Positions 56,231-64,000 of a DNA stretch of 64,000 nt are shown piece by piece. How positions within the stretch are numbered: position 1 is the first letter of the stretch; each line of letters begins with the position of its first letter. Source of the DNA: Pandoraea pnomenusa (lineage in GTDB: Bacteria; Pseudomonadota; Gammaproteobacteria; Burkholderiales; Burkholderiaceae); contig NZ_CP009553.3 in the NCBI RefSeq assembly GCF_000767615.3, forward strand, positions 2,728,001 to 2,792,000, in the 5' to 3' direction. A program made the translations under genes and the position numbers. Below the pieces are notes generated by a model that was given only the letters and a program-made list of their open reading frames with translations, was not told the DNA's origin and made no database searches.

Positions 56231-58159
56231 TCAGCCAGCCGCCGACTCGAACGTGAAATGCACGCGACCGTCGCGAATGGGCAGGATGTCCGGGCGGTCC
56301 TCCCCCACTTCAGCGTCGAGCCGGTCGTTGAGCCGGGCGTTCATCGCCATGAGCAACGCGCCGTTGGCGCGCGAGTCGAGCGCGAGGTTGTTCGACTCTG
56401 TCGGATCGGCGTGAAGATCGTAGAGTTCGACGTCATTGTTCGCGAAAAGCGCCTCGAGCGATGTCGGTCGGTTGAACTGCGTCGGAGAGAAGTAGCGCGA
56501 GAACCGGTAACGCCCGTCGAACACGCTGCGAATCATGCCGCGATGCCGGAAGTCGGGCTGCCGGGCGATCACGCGACGATGAATTTCCTCGATGGGCATG
56601 CCCTTCGTGCGCAGCGTCGCATACTCCTGCGCGACCCACTCGCTGTCATAGAACAGCAGCATGGCGTAGTTGAACAAGGCGTCGGCACGAACGGCATCCA
56701 CCGCGTGCCGCTCGGGACGCCGCAGCAGGGGCGTGAGATCGTGCCCTCTTACGGCGTCGCCCGCGACGCGCGCAATACTGGCCGCGTCGAGGCCGGTCAG
56801 GCCGAGCAGCGTCGGGGTGATGTCCACATGCGAGCTGAGGGCCGCGCATTGCTTGCCGCCCGGATAGGCCGGATGACGAATCACGAGCGGCACGTGGTTT
56901 TGCTCGCGATACGTCGTCGGCCCCTTGCCGACGAGCTTGTGCGCGCCCACGTGGTCGCCATGGTCCGCGCTCATCACGACGATGGTGTTCTTGTCCAGCC
57001 CCAGCTCCCGCAACGTGTCGAGCAGCGTCACCACATGCGTGTCGCAGTCGCGAATGCAGTTGAAGTAATAGTCCTGATACACCTGCAAGCGCGCATCGTC
57101 GAGCGGATAGTCGCCGACGAGCACGCCTTCGGACGCGTTGTAGACGCCATGTGCCGCCGGTCGTCCCGGCGCATCGTAGGCCTGCTTGCGGGTGGAGGCG
57201 AGCGGCACGTTCCAGTGCGTTTCGTAGAGGCGGTCTTTCGGGGGACGCGCGTTGCCAAGCGTGGGACGGCTGTCGTTCTGCGCATTCACGCCGACCGGAT
57301 CGGTGTTCAGGAACATGGCGTCGTGCGGATTGACCAGATTGACCGCCATGAACCACGGCTTCGACTCACCGGCGAGCTGAGCGCCACGCCCGCGCAGCCA
57401 CGATACGGCCGACGACGTCGTCAGCCCATCGTAGGTGTAGCCACCGCGCACGCGTCCGATCAGATCGCCCACGCCAAAGTAATCGTCGAAGCCGTAGGCC
57501 TTGATGAGGTCGTGGTATTCCTGCGTCGGCGTGTCGTACGGCGTGTGATTGTGGTGCAGCTTGCCGCTCAGGTGCCATTTGCCAAGATAGGCGGCGTGGT
57601 AACCCACGTCGCGCATCATGTGCCCGATCGTGCGGATGTCGGTCGACATGTCCGGTTGCCACGGTATGCCGCAATTGTCGAACACCCGCGTGTGCTGGAT
57701 GTGCTGCCCCGTGTATACGGTAGAGCGCGAAGGCGAGCAGACACACGCCGCGATCTGATGATTCACGAACGTCACCCCCTCGCGGCGCAGGCGCTCGCGC
57801 CCGGGCACCGGGAATGGCCACTTGTCGAAGTGGCGCTCCTGATCCGTGAGAATGAACAGGATGTTGTAGCCCTTGGGCGCCACGGACGGCGCCTCCTGCG
57901 CCATGACGTAGCCGTCGTCGTGCGCCCCGCCCGGCGGGCGCGGTCCGTCGGGCGCGGATTTGGCCGCCGCGAGCACTGGCGACGCCAACCCGGCCGAGGC
58001 GACGGCCGCACCGGCCTGCTTCAGAAAATGGCGCCGCGATGGGCGACTGCCGGAAAGCGCATCATGGGCTGTCGGCGTGCCTGTTGCCGCACTGGCCTGC
58101 GAATCGTCCGACGGATTTCCGGACTCGCCCGGCGTCGATGGGGACTTCCTGAGGGTCAT
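56231..58159 (-). CDS. Tat-exported sulfatase
   Basis: A 642-residue sulfatase-family enzyme. A Tat-like signal sits after a polar extension (SRPSRRHFLKQAGAAVASAGLASPVLA, about 39-65). NILFILTDQERHFDKWPF starts the alkaline-phosphatase-like core; ACVCSPSRSTVYTGQH carries the CxPSR site where Cys is matured to formylglycine, and GYHAAYLGKWHLSG plus MSADHGDHVGAHKLVGKGPTTYREQNHVPLVI complete the metal and sulfate pocket. ATG 58159 gives a normal leader. Such enzymes release sulfate from organic esters. No separate formylglycine-generating enzyme is seen in the window. It is divergent from a LysR gene. Confidence 0.9.
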   Translation of the reverse strand: MTLRKSPSTPGESGNPSDDSQASAATGTPTAHDALSGSRPSRRHFLKQAGAAVASAGLASPVLAAAKSAPDGPRPPGGAHDDGYVMAQEAPSVAPKGYNILFILTDQERHFDKWPFPVPGRERLRREGVTFVNHQIAACVCSPSRSTVYTGQHIQHTRVFDNCGIPWQPDMSTDIRTIGHMMRDVGYHAAYLGKWHLSGKLHHNHTPYDTPTQEYHDLIKAYGFDDYFGVGDLIGRVRGGYTYDGLTTSSAVSWLRGRGAQLAGESKPWFMAVNLVNPHDAMFLNTDPVGVNAQNDSRPTLGNARPPKDRLYETHWNVPLASTRKQAYDAPGRPAAHGVYNASEGVLVGDYPLDDARLQVYQDYYFNCIRDCDTHVVTLLDTLRELGLDKNTIVVMSADHGDHVGAHKLVGKGPTTYREQNHVPLVIRHPAYPGGKQCAALSSHVDITPTLLGLTGLDAASIARVAGDAVRGHDLTPLLRRPERHAVDAVRADALFNYAMLLFYDSEWVAQEYATLRTKGMPIEEIHRRVIARQPDFRHRGMIRSVFDGRYRFSRYFSPTQFNRPTSLEALFANNDVELYDLHADPTESNNLALDSRANGALLMAMNARLNDRLDAEVGEDRPDILPIRDGRVHFTFESAAG

Positions 58160-58269
58160 GTGTCTCGCTCCTGAAGGGCGCCCGCGTCGTGTGTCGCGCG
58201 GGCTACCGGGATGGGAGTCTCATTATTTGGCTGGACTCGTCACACACCGATGAAAAGTCGCGGTACATT

Positions 58270-58282
58270 CATTACCAAAATG
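58270..58282. promoter_or_regulatory. Short palindrome in sulfatase-LysR promoter region
   Basis: CATT-ACCAA-AATG lies in the AT-richer middle of the divergent gap. LysR regulators bind T-N11-A elements of this kind, but the arms are short and the assignment is weak. Confidence 0.3.
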
Positions 58283-58340
58283 ACATCAATATGTGGCTCG
58301 GCCGACCGCCCGCGGCCGCTCCTTACCGCTTCTCGCCAAC

Positions 58341-59333
58341 ATGATCGACACCCCCCAAGCGTTGCAGACCGACCCTTCGCACCCTGCCCGCGCAATCCCG
58401 GCAGCGCTTCGCAAGCTGCGCATCCGGGATCTGGAAACATTGCGCTGGCTGGGACGAACCCGCAGCTTCGCACGCACCGCCGAAGCCGCCGCCATTACCC
58501 AACCCGCGCTCTCCAAATGGCTGCGCGAAATCGAGCAGGCGCTCGGAGTGGCGCTGTTCGAGCGCACCACGCGACGCGTAACCCCGACCGCCTATGGCGA
58601 TGCACTGCTCGAGCGTGCCGAGCGCATGCTGACAGATCTCGCCGGCGTCGCCCCCGCCCTGGAGGCCTTGCGTGACGGTCTGGCACACCCGGTCAACGTG
58701 GGGATTCTGCCGGGCATGGCCAGCGTGCTGATGCCGCAGACGCTCGCCCGGATCGCGCACACTGGCCCGGCCCTGCGCGTCAATCTGTTCGAAGAGACAC
58801 TCGATCGGCTGCTGCCGCGCGCACGCTGGCACGAAATCGATCTTCTCGTGTGCCGCCTCGACGAGACGGCCATGAACGCGGGTTTCGGCGTCGTTGCGCT
58901 CTATGACGACGAAGTCCGTGTCTACGGCGCGAAACACCATCCCCTTGCCGCCAGCACGACACCGAGCTGGGCCGACGCCGCCCGCTACCCGTGGATCGTC
59001 CCGCCGCCGGGCACCCCGATGCGGCGCGCCATCGACACCGAATTCGCCCATCAAGGATTGCCGATGCCGAACGTGGTGATGGAATCCGTATCGCTCATGA
59101 CCAATGCCAGCACCGCGCAAGCCATGCCGTGCCTGTTCCTCGCCTCGACGCTGGGCGTCGCGCGATCACCGCTGCGCGCCGCGCTGCACGACTTCGGACT
59201 TCGCTTCGCGCATGTCGCCCCCACCGTAGGCGTGTTGCACGACCCCGCGCCCAATGCGGCGGCACTCACGCTCATCGATCATCTGCGCCATGTCGCCCAA
59301 ATGCTCTCACCACCAGCATCACGCTCAACATGA
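58341..59333 (+). CDS. LysR family transcriptional regulator
   Basis: A 330-residue LysR-type regulator. The N-terminal HTH (LRIRDLETLRWLGRTRSFARTAEAAAITQPALSKWLREIEQALGVALFERTTRRVTPTAYGDAL, about 27-90) is complete and is followed by a periplasmic-binding-like effector domain (about 105-310). The ATG at 58341 removes an unlikely leader. It is divergent from the sulfatase gene and is probably its activator or repressor. Its stop overlaps a metE-upstream inverted repeat, so it may read into the metE promoter, but metE regulation by this protein is unproven. Confidence 0.88.
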   Translation: MIDTPQALQTDPSHPARAIPAALRKLRIRDLETLRWLGRTRSFARTAEAAAITQPALSKWLREIEQALGVALFERTTRRVTPTAYGDALLERAERMLTDLAGVAPALEALRDGLAHPVNVGILPGMASVLMPQTLARIAHTGPALRVNLFEETLDRLLPRARWHEIDLLVCRLDETAMNAGFGVVALYDDEVRVYGAKHHPLAASTTPSWADAARYPWIVPPPGTPMRRAIDTEFAHQGLPMPNVVMESVSLMTNASTAQAMPCLFLASTLGVARSPLRAALHDFGLRFAHVAPTVGVLHDPAPNAAALTLIDHLRHVAQMLSPPASRST

Positions 59334-59375
59334 ATGAAATTGAAGTTAGTTCAAAATAAGAACATTTTCATTCAT
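59330..59375. promoter_or_regulatory. metE promoter with nested inverted repeats (MetR-like)
   Basis: TGAA-GTTAG-TTCA at 59341-59353 fits the MetR consensus TGAA-N5-TTCA. It is bracketed by the perfect arms ATGAATGAAA (59330-59339) and TTTCATTCAT (59366-59375). It lies 66-111 bases upstream of the metE start. No metR is present in the window. Confidence 0.65.
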
Positions 59376-59440
59376 GAATCGAAGTCTCTATGATCGTCGG
59401 CAAGCATTCATTCCAATGGCGACAACGGTCAAGAGAGCAC

Positions 59441-61729
59441 ATGGCAAAGACACACAATCTGGGATATCCGCGCATCGGCGCGAAACGCGAACTGAAGTTT
59501 GGTCAGGAGGCGTATTGGAAGGGCCAATCGTCACGCGACGAACTCAAGGCGCTTGGCGCGTCGCTGCGCCTGCGCCACTGGCAGGACCAAGCGGCGCTCA
59601 ATCTGGTGCCGGTCGGCGACTTTGCCTTTTACGATCAGGTGCTCGACATGAGCTTCACGCTGGGCAACCTGCCCGAGCGCGTGCAAGGCTTTCATGGCGA
59701 TGCACTGGACAATTACTTCCGCGTGGCGCGCGGGCGTTCCGCCCTGGGTACGGATGCGCACGCGCATTGCTGTGGTGGCGTGACCGCCGGCGAAATGACC
59801 AAGTGGTTCGATACGAATTATCACTACATCGTGCCGGAATTTACCGCCGCCACGACCTTCGCCCTCGACGCGTCGCGACTCGTCGAGCAAGTTGCTGAAG
59901 CTCGCGCCGCCGGCGTGAGGGCGAAGCCCGTGATCATTGGCCCGGTCACGTATCTGTGGCTGGGCAAGGCCAAGGACGACAGCGACAAGCTGGCTTTGCT
60001 GCCGAGGCTGCTCCCGGTGTACGCGGCGCTGCTCGAGACATTGGCCGCGCAGGGCGTGGAATGGGTCCAGATCGACGAACCGATTCTCGTCACTGAACTG
60101 AGCCCAGAATGGCGCACGGCGTTCGAGACGACGTATGCCGCGCTTGCCGACGCACCGGTCAAGCGCCTGCTGGCCACGTACTTCGGTGAGCTTCAGGACA
60201 ATCTCCCGCTCGCCTGCCGCCTGCCCGTCGATGGTCTGCACCTGGATGCCGTGAACGCGCGGGGCGAAGTCGACGCTGTTGTCGCCGCCTTGCCCGCACA
60301 CAGCATCGTGTCGCTGGGCGTGGTCAATGGCCGCAACATCTGGAAGGCGGACCTCGCCGCCACCCTCGACTGGCTCGAGCCGCTCGCGAGCCGATTGGGC
60401 GGGCGCCTTTGGATTGCGCCGTCGTGCTCGCTGCTCCATGTGCCCGTCGACCTGGACAGCGAGGAGAAACTCGACGCGGACATCAAGTCGTGGCTCGCAT
60501 TCGCCCGGCAGAAGCTGGCCGAAGTCGACGTGCTCGCGCGCGCCATCAATTCAGGGCGCGACGCGGTGGCCGCCGAACTTGCCGCCAACGCCGCAGCCAT
60601 CGCGAGCCGCCGCGCTTCGCCGCGCGTGCACAACCCCGAGGTGAAGACGGCGGTGGCGAAGATCGAGGCTTCGCTGGGACGCCGCCTGAAGCCGTATGCC
60701 GAGCGCGCCCCGAAGCAGGCGGCCAGGCTGAAGCTGCCGCTCTACCCGACCACGACCATCGGTTCGTTCCCGCAAACAGCGGAAATCCGTACCGCCCGCA
60801 GCCGCTTCAAGGCGGGCGAGCTGGATCAGGCCGGCTACATCGCGGCGATGCAGGCCGAGATCGCGCGCAGCGTGCGCGAGCAGGAGGCACTGGGGCTGGA
60901 CGTGCTTGTGCACGGCGAAGCCGAGCGCAACGACATGGTGGAGTACTTCGGCGAGCAACTGGAGGGCTACGCGTTCAGCCAGTTCGGGTGGGTGCAGTCG
61001 TACGGTTCGCGCTGTGTGAAACCGCCCATCATGTTCGGTGACATTCGCCGTCCCAAGGCGATGACCGTGGAGTGGATCCGGTACGCCCAGTCGCTCACCG
61101 ACAAACCGATGAAGGGCATGCTGACCGGCCCAGTCACGATTCTGAACTGGTCTTTCGTGCGCGACGACCAGCCTCGGTCGGTCTCGTGCTTCCAGCTCGC
61201 CCTGGCGATTCGTGAGGAGGTGCTCGATCTCGAACGCGCCGGCGTGCGCGTGATCCAGATCGACGAAGCCGCCCTGCGCGAAGGCCTGCCGCTGCGGCGC
61301 GCCCAGTGGCAGGCGTATCTGGACTGGGCGGTGGAATCGTTCCGCATCACCGCCAACGGGGTGCGTGACGACACGCAGATCCACACGCACATGTGCTATT
61401 CGGAGTTCAACGACATCATCGCGGCAATCGCCGCGATGGACGCCGACGTGATCACCATCGAAACGTCGCGCTCGGACATGGAGTTGCTCGACGCGTTCGA
61501 CTCGTTCCAGTACCCGAACGAGATCGGGCCGGGCGTGTACGACATCCACTCGCCGAACATCCCGTCCCAGGCGCAAATCGTGGCGCTCATGAAGAAGGCG
61601 GCCGAGCGCATTCCCGCCACGCGACTCTGGGTCAATCCGGACTGCGGGCTGAAAACGCGCCAATGGTCCGAAGTGGTCCCGGCGCTGCAAAACATGGTGG
61701 CGGCGGCAAGGACGCTGCGCGCGCAATAG
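59441..61729 (+). CDS. metE: Cobalamin-independent methionine synthase MetE
   Basis: A 762-residue enzyme transferring a methyl group from 5-methyltetrahydropteroyl-triglutamate to homocysteine in the last step of methionine synthesis. N-terminal [20 protein letters not shown] and [15 protein letters not shown] at the start of the catalytic half mark the family. Zinc ligands are visible as HMCYSEF (His, Cys) and NPDCGLKTR (Cys). The ATG at 59441 is preferred to 59390 because the family begins at this point. The upstream element resembles a MetR site. Length is normal, no cobalamin riboswitch was seen and the hairpin at 61791 ends the unit. Confidence 0.97.
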   Translation: MAKTHNLGYPRIGAKRELKFGQEAYWKGQSSRDELKALGASLRLRHWQDQAALNLVPVGDFAFYDQVLDMSFTLGNLPERVQGFHGDALDNYFRVARGRSALGTDAHAHCCGGVTAGEMTKWFDTNYHYIVPEFTAATTFALDASRLVEQVAEARAAGVRAKPVIIGPVTYLWLGKAKDDSDKLALLPRLLPVYAALLETLAAQGVEWVQIDEPILVTELSPEWRTAFETTYAALADAPVKRLLATYFGELQDNLPLACRLPVDGLHLDAVNARGEVDAVVAALPAHSIVSLGVVNGRNIWKADLAATLDWLEPLASRLGGRLWIAPSCSLLHVPVDLDSEEKLDADIKSWLAFARQKLAEVDVLARAINSGRDAVAAELAANAAAIASRRASPRVHNPEVKTAVAKIEASLGRRLKPYAERAPKQAARLKLPLYPTTTIGSFPQTAEIRTARSRFKAGELDQAGYIAAMQAEIARSVREQEALGLDVLVHGEAERNDMVEYFGEQLEGYAFSQFGWVQSYGSRCVKPPIMFGDIRRPKAMTVEWIRYAQSLTDKPMKGMLTGPVTILNWSFVRDDQPRSVSCFQLALAIREEVLDLERAGVRVIQIDEAALREGLPLRRAQWQAYLDWAVESFRITANGVRDDTQIHTHMCYSEFNDIIAAIAAMDADVITIETSRSDMELLDAFDSFQYPNEIGPGVYDIHSPNIPSQAQIVALMKKAAERIPATRLWVNPDCGLKTRQWSEVVPALQNMVAAARTLRAQ

Positions 61730-61790
61730 GCAACAAACGCGGTGCCCGGCACCCCTCGCGCACCGCGACTTTCTCTGCCCCGGGTCGAAG

Positions 61791-61811
61791 GGCCGGCCAT
61801 TGCCGGCCTTT
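61791..61811 (+). terminator. metE terminator hairpin
   Basis: GGCCGGC (61791-61797), loop CATT, GCCGGCC (61802-61808) followed by TTT. It lies 62 bases after the metE stop. Confidence 0.7.
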
Positions 61812-62020
61812 CAACGTTCCAACATCCCCAAGGACAACGCTTTCGAGCCGCCACGGCCAGCCCATGCGCCGCCCACGGACGCCATCGGACCCCGGCCGAC
61901 CGGATCGCAACGCGATTGTCGCGCCACCGAGGCTGCGCTCCCACATGAAATATCTTTGCTAAGTCATTGTTTAAAGGTGAGTTTTCATGGCATAGTCGCG
62001 CGAGTGCACGCAGACGAAAA

Positions 62021-62036
62021 CTAAGTTTCTCCTAAG
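62021..62036. promoter_or_regulatory. CTAAG-N6-CTAAG response-regulator box (copy 3)
   Basis: CTAAG at 62021-62025 and 62032-62036, again 11 bases apart, 94 bases before the second response regulator. It matches the boxes at 22760 and 23354. Confidence 0.65.
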
Positions 62037-62129
62037 TTTCGCGCGCTATCGTGCGCCCGTACCGTCGTGTCAGGCGGGCAAGGATTGCGCGTGCGCCGCT
62101 GGGGCCACGCGGTGGAGCCTTCGGAAAAC

Positions 62130-62789
62130 ATGCGGATATTGCTCGTAGAAGACGACGCCATGATCGGCGAGGCCATGATGCAGGCGCTCAAGGACGCCTC
62201 GTACGCGGCCGATTGGTGCCGTGACGGCGATGCCGCCCTCGCTGCGCTCGCCGCTCACACGTACGACCTCATGCTGCTCGACCTGGGTCTGCCGGGGCGT
62301 GACGGCTGGGAAGTCCTGCGCGCGCATCGCGGTGCGGGCGGACGCACGCCGATCATCGTGGTGACCGCGCGCGACGGTGCGGAAGACATCATTCAGGGTC
62401 TCGATCTCGGCGCCGACGACTTCGTCGTGAAGCCGTTCGAAGTCGGCGAACTGCTCGCGCGCATGCGGGCCGTGATCCGGCGCCAGGCAGGGGTCGCCGT
62501 GCCGGTGCTGACCAACGGCGCCCTCGCCCTCGATCCCGCGACGCATCAGGCCACTTACGGCGACATCAGCTGCACGCTCTCGGCAAAGGAATACGCGCTG
62601 CTGCACGCGCTCATGCTTCGCCCCGGCACGATTCTCTCTCGCGACGCGCTCGAGCACCGTCTGTACGGCTGGGGCGAGGAGATCGAGAGCAACATGATCG
62701 ACTTTCTCATTCATTCGATTCGCAAGAAACTGGGATCGGACGTGATCCGCAACATCCGCGGCGCGGGCTGGCTGGTGCCCAAGGCATGA
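62130..62789 (+). CDS. OmpR-family response regulator (PmrA/QseB-like), second system
   Basis: A 219-residue regulator very like that at 23491. The receiver has ILLVEDDAMIGEAM, the phosphorylated Asp in LMLLDLGLPGRDG, the Thr in IIVVTARDG and the Lys in DFVVKPFEVGELLARMRAVIRRQ. The DNA-binding part ends YGWGEEIESNMIDFLIHSIRKKLGSDVIRNIRGAGW. The first system has the same YGWGEE..ESN..I.FLIHS.RKKLG pattern, so the pair are paralogues. ATG 62130 starts MRILLVED. The ATGA at its end couples it to the kinase. Confidence 0.92.
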   Translation: MRILLVEDDAMIGEAMMQALKDASYAADWCRDGDAALAALAAHTYDLMLLDLGLPGRDGWEVLRAHRGAGGRTPIIVVTARDGAEDIIQGLDLGADDFVVKPFEVGELLARMRAVIRRQAGVAVPVLTNGALALDPATHQATYGDISCTLSAKEYALLHALMLRPGTILSRDALEHRLYGWGEEIESNMIDFLIHSIRKKLGSDVIRNIRGAGWLVPKA

Positions 62790-64000
62790 TGCGCTCGCTG
62801 CAGTCGCGCCTGGTGGTCACGCTCTCGGCCTGCGCGCTGGTGTTGGCGATCGTCGCGGGCTTCGTTTCCTACGCTGCGGCCTTTCGCGAAGCCTATCGCT
62901 TCCAGGACGACCAACTGCTGCAACTCGCCGCGCTGGTCGACACCCGCAACCTCGCCGGCGCCGATCACGCCGTGCATGGCCTGCCGATTCAGGACCACGA
63001 TTACCGCCTGACCGTACAACGGCTCGGGGGCACCTTTCCGGTCACGCTGGCCGACGGTTTCCACACCGTCAACACCGGCGGGCACACGTGGCGCGCGTTC
63101 GTGCGTACCGTCGAACCCGACTTGCGCATCGTCGTCGCCCAACCGACCGAGGGCCGCAACGAGATCGCCCGCAACAGCGGCCTGCGCACGGCCTTGCCCT
63201 TCATCGTCTTCGTGCCACTGCTGATTCTGGCCATCGTGTGGACGGTGCGCCGTGCATGGCGCCCCGTGCAACGGCTGGCGGCCGAGGTCGACACCCGGCG
63301 GGACACGGACCTGCGGGCGCTAGCCACGCAAGGCGCGCCGACCGAAATCGAGCCGTTCATCGTATCCATCAACCGACTGCTGGCACGTCTGGCCAAGGCG
63401 CTCGACGAGCAGCGCCGGTTCGTGGCGGACGCCGCGCACGAACTGCGCTCGCCGATCACGGCGCTGGTCATCCAGTCGGAGAACCTCGACCGGGCGCTCG
63501 CGCCCACGAGCATCGACGCCGAGACCCGCAACCGCCTGACCAAGCTCAAGAGCGGCTTGCAGCGCACCCGCACCCTGCTCGAGCAGTTGCTGACGCTCGC
63601 CCGCGCGCAAAGCGCGCCGACGGCGCCCGCCGCGCCGCTCGCGCTGCTGCCGGCCGTGCACGAGGCGCTGGAAGACGTGTTCGTGCTGGCCGACCGCAAG
63701 CAGATCGCCCTGAATCTCGTCGGCCCGACGCTCGGCGTGCCGGGCCGGCCGAACCTGCGCGTCGTAGGCGTCAAACGCGACATCGTGACATTGCTGGGCA
63801 ATCTCGTCGGCAATGCCGTGCGATATACCCCGGCGGGCGGTACCGTCTCGGTTCGGTTGTCATCCTCCGGCCCTGACGTCGTCATCGACGTCATCGACTC
63901 GGGGCCCGGCATCGATGCCGACAAGCGCGAGCGCGTCTTCGACGCCTTTTACCGGGCGACCGACCAGCGCGAATCGCGCGAGCATGGCGGAGAAGGCACG
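62786..64000 (+). CDS. Sensor histidine kinase, second system (3' end outside window)
   Basis: The reading frame is open from ATG 62786 (overlapping the regulator stop as ATGA) to the window edge. TM1 (VVTLSACALVLAIVAGFVSYAAAF, about 10-33) is followed by a periplasmic part beginning FREAYRFQDDQLLQLAALVD, TM2 (TALPFIVFVPLLILAIVWTV), HAMP, HisKA with FVADAAHELRSPITALVIQS containing the phosphorylated His, and part of the ATPase domain (NLVGNAVRYTP, then DSGPGIDADKRERVFDAFYR). The C terminus lies outside the window. It parallels the kinase at 24132, including the FQDD..LLQLAALVD periplasmic start. Confidence 0.92.
   Translation, partial: MMRSLQSRLVVTLSACALVLAIVAGFVSYAAAFREAYRFQDDQLLQLAALVDTRNLAGADHAVHGLPIQDHDYRLTVQRLGGTFPVTLADGFHTVNTGGHTWRAFVRTVEPDLRIVVAQPTEGRNEIARNSGLRTALPFIVFVPLLILAIVWTVRRAWRPVQRLAAEVDTRRDTDLRALATQGAPTEIEPFIVSINRLLARLAKALDEQRRFVADAAHELRSPITALVIQSENLDRALAPTSIDAETRNRLTKLKSGLQRTRTLLEQLLTLARAQSAPTAPAAPLALLPAVHEALEDVFVLADRKQIALNLVGPTLGVPGRPNLRVVGVKRDIVTLLGNLVGNAVRYTPAGGTVSVRLSSSGPDVVIDVIDSGPGIDADKRERVFDAFYRATDQRESREHGGEGT

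Larger units (their letters stand above)
61730..62129. other. 400-bp gap: metE terminator and second response-regulator promoter
   Basis: The first part holds the metE terminator (61791-61811). The second part is AT-richer, with CTAAG at 61959 followed 11 bases later by a degenerate TTTAA, and the clear CTAAG pair at 62021-62036. No coding frame is credible. Confidence 0.65.

Noticed and set aside
59334..59440. Cobalamin riboswitch before metE
   Set aside because: The leader is only about 107 bases, no B12-box pattern was seen, and MetR-type repeats explain the region.

Overview
This is a high-GC (about 64-65%) chromosomal stretch that reads like a beta-proteobacterium of the Burkholderiaceae. 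The gene style (MHS and MFS carriers, CaiB-type CoA transferases, MmgE/PrpD, DUF4148, chr and ars resistance) suggests Pandoraea or a close relative. The genus is inferred from protein style; no rRNA or other marker gene is present. No tRNA, rRNA or CRISPR array was seen.

Layout. (1) 1-8400: a forward catabolic cluster of amidase (cut by the window edge), MFS carrier, MmgE/PrpD, acyl-CoA dehydrogenase, class III CoA transferase, GntR/UTRA regulator and HpcH/HpaI (CitE-like) lyase. It probably imports, CoA-activates, oxidises and cleaves an unidentified acid or amide. (2) 8496-12165: a reverse operon of MHS carrier, glutathione S-transferase and class II aldolase, divergent from an XRE-cupin regulator with GACAA/TTGTC operators between them. 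(3) 12156-19125: an accessory patch with a GH13/GlgE-like fragment, a 585-bp AT-richer gap, a truncated IS3-family transposase, and a chromate-resistance operon (chrB, SOD, frameshifted chrA, ChrB-domain protein). ChrB operators separate this operon from a divergent DMT exporter with a very histidine-rich tail. (4) 19341-31038: PhzF, a proton-pump-type P-ATPase, DUF4148 protein, a two-component system, small exported proteins, a double-rhodanese and a second P-type ATPase. (5) 31189-34009: arsenic resistance with arsH, a divergent arsR, arsC (LMW phosphatase type) and ACR3. (6) 34088-46594: a solo HTH-HipA (YjjJ-like) kinase, a methyltransferase, a zeta-type GST, a Tat-exported hydrolase, DUF2946 plus PepSY membrane proteins, an HTH-citrate synthase divergent from a circularly permuted CoA transferase, and a degenerate GGDEF protein. 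(7) 46792-59333: FadH-like dienoyl-CoA reductase divergent from a PadR regulator across two palindromes, YVTN propeller plus sterol-desaturase-like protein, DUF4105 plus lipoprotein hydrolase, a SUOX-fold protein, and a Tat sulfatase divergent from a LysR regulator. (8) 59441-64000: metE, then a second two-component system paralogous to the first, whose sensor runs off the window.

The strongest new signals are regulatory. A CTAAG-N6-CTAAG direct repeat recurs upstream of both paralogous response regulators and in the P-ATPase/DUF4148 promoter. Palindromes sit beside the XRE-cupin, ChrB, PadR, HTH-citrate synthase and ArsR genes, and 11-bp-phased direct repeats precede the solo HipA-like gene. 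Other notable items are the single-base frameshift in chrA, the permuted CoA transferase next to the HTH-citrate synthase fusion, and the GADAF active site of the GGDEF protein.
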